A DNA stretch of 8,093 nt from Streptosporangiaceae bacterium (GTDB lineage: Bacteria; Actinomycetota; Actinomycetes; Streptosporangiales; Streptosporangiaceae), in the NCBI GenBank assembly GCA_030042885.1, contig JASHYW010000241.1, positions 1-8,093 on the forward strand, given 5' to 3'. The translations under genes were made by a program, and so were the position numbers. Each line of letters opens with the position of its first letter. The stretch's first letter is position 1. Shown in pieces: positions 1-8,093 of this stretch. Under the pieces are notes generated by a model. It searched no databases. It saw only the letters and a list, made by a program, of their open reading frames with translations, and was not told where the DNA came from.

Positions 1-1132
<1,132 letters not shown>

Positions 1133-1133
<1 letters not shown>

Positions 1134-1924
1134 TGCCAGCATCGGAGGAGACGGGTTCCGGCCCGGTCATCCACGACCGCCGGCGCATTGACCCGGTGAC
1201 CGGTCAGGTCAGGGGGAAGCACGCGGCGTCAAAGCCGGCCGGCACCACCGGTGCCGGCCGGCCGTCGGCCAGCGCCCCCGGGCCTGGCGAGGCGAAGGGC
1301 GGCAAGGACGGCGAGGCCGCCCTGGAGACGCAGGAGCCGCAGGAGGCGCAGGAGGTGCAGGAGGTGCAGGAGGCCGGCATGGAGGTTCTGGAGGGCATCC
1401 TTGAGGAGCTGCCCGCCGCGGAAGGGCCGGCCGGCCAGCAGCAAGCCGAGGCCGAGGCGCGGCTTGCGGAGCGGACCGCTGACCTGCAGCGCCTGCAGGC
1501 CGAGTACGCCAACTACCGCAAGCGCGTGGACCGGGACCGGGCGGCCGTACGCGAGCAGGCCGTGGCCGGCACGCTGGCCGGGCTGCTCCCGGTTCTCGAC
1601 GCCATCGACCAGGCGCGGGAACACGGCGAGCTGTCGGGAGGCTTCAAGTCGGTCGCTGACACGCTTCAGGCCGCGCTCGGCCGGCTCGGCCTGGTGGTCT
1701 ACGGCGAGAAGGGCGATCCGTTCGACCCCAAGATCCATGAGGCGCTGACCCACACCTATTCGCCTGACGTCGCCGAGGACACGTGCGTCGAGATCCTGCA
1801 GCCCGGCTACAAGGTCGGGGACAAGATCCTGCGGCCGGCCAGGGTCGCCGTCGCCGAGCCGGCGACCGGGCCTGACGGCGCCAGCAACGAAGCCGCATGG
1901 CCTTCGGGCGAGGAAGGAAACTAG
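1133..1924 (+). CDS. grpE: GrpE nucleotide exchange factor
   Basis: 263-residue GrpE, which releases ADP from DnaK and so resets the chaperone cycle; it normally acts as a dimer in the cytoplasm. It is longer than the E. coli protein (197 aa) because of a disordered N-terminal region of about 85 residues. That region begins with a DRRRIDPVTGQVR segment, followed by an Ala/Gly/Pro stretch and a QE-rich repeat at about residues 67-81. A long coiled-coil helix runs from about residue 90 to 150 and contains the family motif NYRKRVDRDR (127-136). A helical bundle and the beta-wing domain follow (PFDPKIHEAL from about 196; EILQPGYKVGDKILRPARVAVA up to about 243). The last 20 residues are a nonconserved tail. 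The start at 1133 is chosen for its ribosome binding site and overlap with dnaK. A second in-frame ATG at 1379 (residue 83) also has an excellent ribosome binding site and could give a 181-residue form. Confidence 0.97.
1331..1375 (+). repeat. Tandem 9-bp repeat inside grpE (five copies)
   Basis: Five consecutive 9-bp units of the form CAGGAGgNg (starts 1331, 1340, 1349, 1358, 1367) encode QEP-QEA-QEV-QEV-QEA. Four of the five units contain AGGAGG, a perfect Shine-Dalgarno core. The last (1368-1373) sits 5 nt before an in-frame ATG at 1379. The repeat is acidic and glutamine-rich and lies in the disordered N-terminus before the GrpE coiled coil. Confidence 0.9.
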
Positions 1925-2078
1925 ACAAGCCCAGCAAGGGCTTGAGCGAGCTGAAGAGGCGCGGCGTCGCCTGGACTGCGGAGCGAGGAACGAGCGACGG
2001 GGGCCCGCCGCAACAGGCGGCCCGGCCAGCAAGGCGCCGCCTGAAGGCGCCCCGGAGGCGAGCGGAAGACAGGGCGCG
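1925..2078 (+). other. grpE-dnaJ spacer with four potential hairpins
   Basis: This 154-bp spacer contrasts with the tight junctions elsewhere in the operon. It contains four inverted repeats: CAAGCCC/GGGCTTG (1926-1932 with 1938-1944, 5-nt loop), AGGCG/CGCCT (1957-1961 with 1968-1972), GGGCCCGCC/GGCGGCCC with one bulged base (2001-2009 with 2016-2023), and GGCGCC/GGCGCC (2033-2038 with 2046-2051, 7-nt loop). Between them is a purine-rich stretch, GCGGAGCGAGGAACGAGCGA (about 1978-1997), of a kind common in repetitive actinobacterial intergenic DNA. No U-tract follows any hairpin, so these are not textbook terminators. One frame (1897-2082) is open across the spacer and could encode 61 very basic residues, with a stop that overlaps the dnaJ start as ATGA. 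I do not call it as a gene. The region could be a site of mRNA processing or attenuation, or an inserted repeat element. Confidence 0.6.
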
Positions 2079-2081
2079 ATG
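2064..2081 (+). promoter_or_regulatory. Weak ribosome binding site of dnaJ
   Basis: Only GGAAG (2064-2068, 10 nt before the ATG) or AGGG (2071-2074, 4 nt before) precedes dnaJ. Both are poorer than the sites of hspR and clpB, so dnaJ initiation may be comparatively weak or may depend on structure or coupling in the spacer. Confidence 0.45.
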
Positions 2082-3236
2082 AGCACGAAGGACTTCCTCG
2101 AGAAGGATTACTACAAGACCCTGGGGGTCTCCAAGACGGCGAAGCCTGCCGAGATCAAGGCGGCGTACCGCAAGCTGGCCCGCAAGTACCACCCGGACGC
2201 GAACAAGGGCAACGCCTCGGCCGAGGACCGCTCCAAGGAGATCTCCGAGGCTTACTCGGTGCTGTCCGACGAGAAGCGGCGCAAAGAATATGACGACGCC
2301 CGCTCGCTGTTCGGCGGCGGTTTCCGGGTGCCGACCGGAAGCCGGACCGGTGCCGGGGGCTTCGGCTTCGACCTCGGCGACATCTTCAGCGGCGCCGGGG
2401 ACGCCGCAGGCGGCCTGGGCGACCTGTTCGGCGGCGTGTTCGGCCGCGGCCGGAGCACCGCCCAGAACAGGCCGCGGCGGGGCGCCGACGTCGAGACCGA
2501 GACCACGCTGAGCTTCAGCGACGCGATCGACGGCACCACGGTGGCGCTGCGGCTGACCGGAGAAGGCCCGTGCCCGACCTGCCATGGCACCGGGGCCAAG
2601 GCGGGCACCGTGCCCCGGGTGTGCCCCGTCTGTGACGGAACCGGCCAGTCGAGCAGGAACCTCGGTACGTTCGGGATTTCCGAGCCTTGTAAGGAGTGCC
2701 GCGGCCGCGGCCTGGTGGTGGACGACCCCTGCCCGGCCTGCTCGGGCAGCGGCCGGGCCATGAGCTCGCGGACCATTCAGTCGCGCATCCCGGCCGGCGT
2801 AGCGGACGGCCAGCGGATCAAGATCGCCGGCAAGGGCGCGCCCGGAGAGCGCGGCGGGCCGCCCGGCGATCTGTACGTCCGCGTGCACGTGAAGCCGCAT
2901 CCGGTGTTCGGCCGGTCGGGTGACAACCTCACGGTGACCGTGCCCGCCACGTTCGCCGAGCTTGCCCTCGGCGCGGAGGTCAAGGTGCCCGCGCACCGCG
3001 GCGCACCGGTGACGGTGCGGATTCCGCCAGGCACCCCGAACGGACGGACGTTCAGGGTTCAGGGCAAGGGAGTGCGCCGCAAGGACGGGACGACCGGCAG
3101 CCTGCTGGTCACCGTCGAGGTGATGGTGCCGCAGAACCTGAACGTCAAGGCCCGCAGCGCCATCGAGGACCTGCGTGAGGCCACGGCCGGCCAGGACCCG
3201 CGTGAGGAACTCCTCGAGCGGGCGAAGCAGGCCTGA
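2079..3236 (+). CDS. dnaJ: DnaJ (Hsp40 co-chaperone, type I)
   Basis: 385-residue full-length type I DnaJ. It delivers unfolded substrates to DnaK and stimulates DnaK ATP hydrolysis. The J domain occupies about residues 8-75 with the essential HPD at 38-40 (KYHPDANKG). A Gly/Phe-rich linker follows (about 78-130, with repeats such as FGGGF, GGFGFDLGDIF and GGLGDLFGGVFG). The cysteine-rich zinc domain has all four CxxCxGxG motifs: C165/C168, C182/C185, C204/C207 and C218/C221. The C-terminal beta-sandwich substrate-binding and dimerisation region includes IPAGVADGQRIKIAGKG, GDLYVRVHVKPHPVFGR and IPPGTPNG. The N-terminus (MSTKDFLEKDYYKTLGV) is that of the DnaJ1 usually found in actinobacterial dnaK operons, which fixes the start. 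No domain is broken or missing. Confidence 0.98.
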   Translation: MSTKDFLEKDYYKTLGVSKTAKPAEIKAAYRKLARKYHPDANKGNASAEDRSKEISEAYSVLSDEKRRKEYDDARSLFGGGFRVPTGSRTGAGGFGFDLGDIFSGAGDAAGGLGDLFGGVFGRGRSTAQNRPRRGADVETETTLSFSDAIDGTTVALRLTGEGPCPTCHGTGAKAGTVPRVCPVCDGTGQSSRNLGTFGISEPCKECRGRGLVVDDPCPACSGSGRAMSSRTIQSRIPAGVADGQRIKIAGKGAPGERGGPPGDLYVRVHVKPHPVFGRSGDNLTVTVPATFAELALGAEVKVPAHRGAPVTVRIPPGTPNGRTFRVQGKGVRRKDGTTGSLLVTVEVMVPQNLNVKARSAIEDLREATAGQDPREELLERAKQA

Positions 3237-3253
3237 GAGGAGGCCACGACATG
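3235..3253 (+). promoter_or_regulatory. Strong ribosome binding site of hspR
   Basis: GAGAGGAGG spans 3235-3243, overlapping the dnaJ stop codon, and lies 7 nt before the ATG at 3251. The spacing and match are near ideal and fix the hspR start. Confidence 0.85.
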
Positions 3254-3730
3254 ACCAGCCCATATGAGCACTCGGATGACCTGCCTGTCTACGTCATCTC
3301 CGTGGCCGCCCAGCTCTCCGGCATGCACCCGCAGACGCTCCGGGCCTACGACCGGCTCGGCCTGGTGTCCCCGGGCCGTAGCGCCGGCCGGGGCCGGCGC
3401 TACTCGATGCGGGACATCCTGGCGCTGCGCGAGATCCAGCGGCTGTCGCAGGAAGAGGGCGTGAACCTGTCCGGCATCAAGCTGATCCTGGACCAGCACC
3501 GGGAACTGGAGCAGGCCCGCAGGCTGATCGCCGAGCTGCACGCCGAGGTCGCGCAGCTACGCGTCGAGCTGGAGTCGACCCGGGCGGTAGCGGCCCGTCT
3601 GGCCGAGCTGCGCCGGGGAGGCACTGACACAAGATCCGGGCTCGTGCCCGTGCGGAGCGCGCGGGTGGCGGTCTGGGAACCGATGACTGGGCAGCCCAGC
3701 GGGACTGGGCAGCCCAGAGGAGATAAGTAG
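3251..3730 (+). CDS. hspR: HspR, MerR-family heat-shock repressor
   Basis: 159-residue DNA-binding repressor. In Streptomyces HspR binds HAIR inverted repeats (CTTGAGT-N7-ACTCAAG) at dnaK, clpB and lon promoters with DnaK as corepressor, so free DnaK senses stress. The winged-helix MerR domain lies at about residues 12-82: PVYVISVAAQLSGMHPQTLR for the helix-turn-helix, then AYDRLGLVSPGRS and the wing residues RYSMRDILAL. A coiled-coil helix (about 83-122, ILDQHRELEQARRLIAELHAE) follows, then a linker and a VAVWEP segment resembling the VVWxP end of other HspR proteins. The last 15 or so residues, including tandem TGQPSG-TGQPRG, extend past that end and are encoded by an 18-bp DNA repeat. The gene lies 14 bp after dnaJ and directly abuts clpB (TAG then ATG), so repressor and target chaperones are co-transcribed. 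Confidence 0.95.
   Translation: MTSPYEHSDDLPVYVISVAAQLSGMHPQTLRAYDRLGLVSPGRSAGRGRRYSMRDILALREIQRLSQEEGVNLSGIKLILDQHRELEQARRLIAELHAEVAQLRVELESTRAVAARLAELRRGGTDTRSGLVPVRSARVAVWEPMTGQPSGTGQPRGDK
3685..3717 (+). repeat. Tandem 15-bp repeat forming a long hairpin before clpB
   Basis: GACTGGGCAGCCCAG occurs at 3685-3699 and again at 3703-3717, an 18-bp period. Each copy contains CTGGGCAGCCCAG, which is itself an inverted repeat around a central A. The two copies can therefore pair with each other: 3687-3699 with 3705-3717 gives 12 Watson-Crick pairs and one central A-A mismatch around a 5-nt loop (3700-3704). The 3' arm ends at the first bases of the clpB ribosome binding site. It lies inside the hspR coding region and encodes TGQPSG-TGQPRG. 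Confidence 0.85.

Positions 3731-3733
<3 letters not shown>
3716..3733 (+). promoter_or_regulatory. Ribosome binding site of clpB
   Basis: AGAGGAG at 3716-3722 lies 8 nt before the ATG at 3731. The first two bases (3716-3717) are also the last two of the hairpin arm at 3705-3717, so translation could be affected by that structure. The hspR stop (3728-3730) directly precedes the start codon. Confidence 0.8.
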
Positions 3734-6370
<2,637 letters not shown>

Positions 6371-6394
6371 CCGGACCACGGCACGAGGGTCCGG
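6371..6394. terminator. Inverted repeat in the convergent gap, possible bidirectional terminator
   Basis: CCGGACC (6371-6377) and GGTCCGG (6388-6394) are perfect 7-bp complements around a 10-nt loop, starting at the base after the clpB stop. The gap between clpB and the opposing gene is only 40 bp, so this is the only obvious place for both transcripts to end. There is no U-tract on either strand, which is common in actinobacteria but makes the call tentative. Confidence 0.5.
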
Positions 6395-6410
6395 GTTCTG
6401 CTGGCAAGAT

Positions 6411-7001
6411 TCAAACTCCCGCCGCGGGCCCGTTCCGGAGACCCCTTTGTGCCCTTCTGCTGTCGAGCATCTTGTCGTAGTCGTCTTCGGCCAGGCCGAG
6501 GTCGACGCGGATCCGGTACCGCAGCCGGAGCAGCAGCGGCAGCTCGGCCTGGTCGTCGCCGCGCAGGCAGGCGTCCACGCCCGCGGTGGCCCAGTCAAGC
6601 GCGCCGGCCAGGTCACCCTGCTCGGTGAGCAGTTCGGCTACCAGGTCGCAGGTGCGCGGCGCTGCCCTGCCGCCAGAGTCCGTCAGCTCGCGGAGCAGGG
6701 CACCGGCTTCGGCTGGCCGGCCCAGCGCGAACATCGCGCGGGCCATCGGGACCCTGGGGTCATCGGACGTCGGGCCCGCGTCGGCGATCGCCGCGCGGAA
6801 CTCGTCGGCCGCAGTCGCCGGCTCGTCGGCGAGCAGCCACTGCTCACCCGCTCGCATGTGGGCTTCGGCCCGGGACATCCCGCTCGGCGATGCCTGTACC
6901 GCCAGCCGGCTCATCCGCACCGCGGCCCGCTTGTGATTGCCCGTCCGGACCGCCATGACCTCGATCGCGTCGAAGAGCTCACCGGACAGCGCAACCACCA
7001 C
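6411..7001 (-). CDS. Unrecognised small helical protein with TPR-like repeats
   Basis: 196 residues starting at GTG (7001); a second GTG follows directly at 6998, and an in-frame TGA (7005-7007) blocks any longer start. An ATG at 6956 (residue 16) is possible but would lose coding-like sequence. The protein is almost entirely alpha-helical, has no signal peptide or membrane segment, and shows three stretches with TPR spacing of small and aromatic residues. These lie at about 43-76 (RAEAHMRAGEQWLLADEPAT... FRAAIADAG), 82-110 (MARAMFALGRPAEAGALLRE) and 115-148 (LVAELLTEQGDLAGALDWAT). The C-terminus is charged (AEDDYDKMLDSRRAQR). TPRs usually mediate protein-protein contact, so a scaffold or adaptor role is plausible, but no specific function can be assigned. 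It lies 51 bp downstream of the Pro/Gly-rich gene on the same strand and converges on clpB. Confidence 0.8.
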   Translation of the reverse strand: MVVALSGELFDAIEVMAVRTGNHKRAAVRMSRLAVQASPSGMSRAEAHMRAGEQWLLADEPATAADEFRAAIADAGPTSDDPRVPMARAMFALGRPAEAGALLRELTDSGGRAAPRTCDLVAELLTEQGDLAGALDWATAGVDACLRGDDQAELPLLLRLRYRIRVDLGLAEDDYDKMLDSRRAQRGLRNGPAAGV

Positions 7002-7014
7002 GTTTCAGAACGTA
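7001..7014 (-). promoter_or_regulatory. Possible leaderless promoter -10 element for the TPR-like gene
   Basis: On the minus strand TACGTT (plus-strand 7009-7014) fits the actinobacterial -10 consensus TANNNT and ends 7 nt before the GTG start. No convincing ribosome binding site precedes that GTG. This is the spacing expected when transcription begins at the start codon itself. No good -35 hexamer was seen, so confidence is low. Confidence 0.3.
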
Positions 7015-7052
7015 CCCGCCGAGACGATGCACAATCAGGGTGCCTGCCCGCT

Positions 7053-8093
7053 TTACCGGCGAGTACGCTCGAGCGCGTCCCAGAAGCCACGGCGCAGCGC
7101 ATGCCGGACCTCATCGTGGAGCAGGAAGTCGATCGGGAGCGCCGAGCCCTGCAGCAGCCTGGCCTCGAGATCCGACGGCATCCGCGGCTTCCTGGCCAGC
7201 ACCGCCTCCAGCCACAGCGCCGGGGCGTCCCTGGCCACCGAGGCGCCGAACTCCTGCCCTTCCTCGTGTGCGGCCTGCACGGCGTCCGCGAGCGAGACCC
7301 CGGCCCCGGTTCCCCCGGGAACCCCGGAGCCCGCTGGCTGGTAGCCGGATCCTGGGGTTCCGAGGGGCGGCACCGATGCGGCGACCGGCTGCGGGCCGCT
7401 GTAGGGGGCGCTTCTGGCTGACCCCTGGCCCTGCCCGCCGTGCGGCCCGGACGGCATGGGCCCCATCGCCCCCGTCGGCCCCTGGCCTGAGGACCGTGAC
7501 GGCAGCCGCCTCAGCTGCCCGGGGGAAGGCTGCGCCTCCGTCCCCGGACCGCCCGGACTCCCCTGACTGCCCGGGTGCCCGGGGACCCCGGAAAGCCCCG
7601 AGACACCCGGCAGCCCCGGAGCCGTCTCGGGCGCGGCCGGCTGACCCTGCGGGTAACCGGAGACGTCCTCGGAGGAACGAGACCGTGCGCCCGGGCCCGG
7701 CGCGGCCGGCTCCTGCCGCTCCTGGCGACCTCGCGCGGGCGGGCTGGGCGCAGCGTAGAGATCCTGCCGGGCCGGCGAGGCCGCCTCGCCGTTGGCGCCC
7801 TGCATCGCCCGGTCCTGATGAGACCTGTCCTCGCGCGACCTGTCGTCGCGAGCCCTGTCCTCGCGGGATCTGTCCTCGCGAGTGGGGCGTTCCTCCCGCG
7901 CGGCGGACCTGGGCAGCTGCGGCGCGGGCCGCTGGTACTCCGCCACCACGGGCGCGGTGTAGATCGCGGGCGGTGCGTGGTTTCCCGATCCCGTGGGCAG
8001 TTGCTGATAGGACCCCACGCCGGACACCGACGAGTGGCCGTTGGCCAGCGTCCTGCCCGGCGTTCGCTCCGCGTCATCCGGCTCGTCCGCATG
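7053..8093 (-). CDS. Unrecognised Pro/Gly-rich disordered protein with conserved-looking C-terminus, 5'-truncated
   Basis: 346 residues are visible. The frame is open to the window edge and the GTG at 8027 has no ribosome binding site, so the true start lies beyond the window. Numbering from the edge, about residues 1-265 are low complexity and probably disordered. They include an Arg/Asp/Glu pentapeptide repeat (71-95), a Pro/Ala/Gln-rich stretch, a collagen-like Gly-X-Y run (160-184) and further Gly/Pro/Ser segments. The last 80 residues (267-346) look like a folded helical segment: SLADAVQAAHEEGQEFG, then APALWLEAVLARKP, LLQGSALPIDFLLHDEV and ALRRGFWDALERTRR. No membrane segment or signal is visible in the window. 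The gene probably forms an operon with the TPR-like gene 51 bp downstream. I do not recognise the family; a cytoplasmic adaptor with a long disordered arm is one possibility. Confidence 0.75.
   Translation of the reverse strand, partial: HADEPDDAERTPGRTLANGHSSVSGVGSYQQLPTGSGNHAPPAIYTAPVVAEYQRPAPQLPRSAAREERPTREDRSREDRARDDRSREDRSHQDRAMQGANGEAASPARQDLYAAPSPPARGRQERQEPAAPGPGARSRSSEDVSGYPQGQPAAPETAPGLPGVSGLSGVPGHPGSQGSPGGPGTEAQPSPGQLRRLPSRSSGQGPTGAMGPMPSGPHGGQGQGSARSAPYSGPQPVAASVPPLGTPGSGYQPAGSGVPGGTGAGVSLADAVQAAHEEGQEFGASVARDAPALWLEAVLARKPRMPSDLEARLLQGSALPIDFLLHDEVRHALRRGFWDALERTRR
7542..7616 (-). repeat. Collagen-like Gly-X-Y run in the disordered protein
   Basis: Read on the minus strand, eight consecutive triplets GLP-GVS-GLS-GVP-GHP-GSQ-GSP-GGP plus a closing Gly show strict glycine at every third position. 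It is short for a stable triple helix and may simply reflect local Gly/Pro bias, but the periodicity is exact over 25 residues. Confidence 0.8.
7809..7883 (-). repeat. 15-bp tandem repeat (five units) encoding an RED-type pentapeptide
   Basis: Five units of 15 bp occur at plus-strand starts 7809, 7824, 7839, 7854 and 7869. On the minus strand they encode TREDR-SREDR-ARDDR-SREDR-SHQDR. The four units from 7824 to 7883 are close copies of CCTGTCCTCGCGnnn; the unit at 7809 is diverged. The encoded segment has mixed charge with alternating Arg and Asp/Glu. Confidence 0.85.

Noticed and set aside
1941..1961. CTTGAGC in the grpE-dnaJ spacer as a HAIR half-site
   Set aside because: The expected ACTCAAG half 14 nt later reads AGAGGCG, so there is no operator. 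The bases are better explained as part of the hairpin at 1926-1944.
1644..3263. Long minus-strand open frame of 539 codons opposite grpE and dnaJ
   Set aside because: It is antisense to two certain genes, Arg/Ala-rich with no recognisable domain, and is the usual shadow frame in GC-rich DNA.
6447..7421. Plus-strand open frame of 324 codons across the minus-strand genes
   Set aside because: Its product has shadow-like Arg/Gln/Pro composition, whereas the minus strand gives a coherent TPR-like protein and a helical C-terminal segment over the same bases.
8025..8027. GTG at 8027 (minus strand) as the start of the Pro/Gly-rich gene
   Set aside because: The frame continues upstream to the window edge with similar composition, and no ribosome binding site precedes this GTG.

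Overview
The window comes from a high-GC actinomycete. Third codon positions are almost all G or C, GTG starts occur, and the operon order dnaK-grpE-dnaJ-hspR with a MerR-type HspR repressor is the actinobacterial heat-shock arrangement. The GrpE N-terminus (DRRRIDPVTGQVR) recalls, from memory, Streptosporangiales/Thermomonosporaceae-type proteins, but the genus cannot be fixed from sequence alone.

Positions 1-6370 (+ strand) hold one compact chaperone operon: the 3' part of dnaK (actin-like ATPase end, substrate-binding domain and lid), grpE (nucleotide exchange factor, overlapping dnaK as TGATG), a 154-bp spacer rich in hairpins, dnaJ (J-domain co-chaperone with four zinc-finger motifs), hspR (heat-shock repressor) and clpB (AAA+ disaggregase), whose ATG directly follows the hspR stop codon. 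Together they form the DnaK-GrpE-DnaJ refolding machine, its ClpB disaggregase partner and the HspR repressor, which in Streptomyces uses DnaK as corepressor. The operon promoter and the expected HAIR operator lie upstream of the window. I found no convincing HAIR site inside it.

Positions 6371-6410 are a short convergent gap with a GC-rich inverted repeat, probably the end of both transcription units.

Positions 6411-8093 (- strand) hold two unrecognised genes read toward clpB. The upstream one is a 5'-truncated, proline/glycine-rich, probably disordered protein with an RED-type pentapeptide repeat, a short collagen-like Gly-X-Y run and a well-behaved C-terminal segment of about 80 residues. 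The downstream one is a small helical protein with TPR-like repeats that begins at GTG, perhaps as a leaderless transcript.

Most of the window is an ordinary, intact chaperone operon. The points that stand out are non-coding or architectural: an 18-bp tandem repeat that can fold into a 13-position stem next to the clpB ribosome binding site, a spacer with four potential hairpins between grpE and dnaJ, a run of Shine-Dalgarno-like repeats inside grpE leading to an in-frame ATG, and the undescribed two-gene unit downstream.
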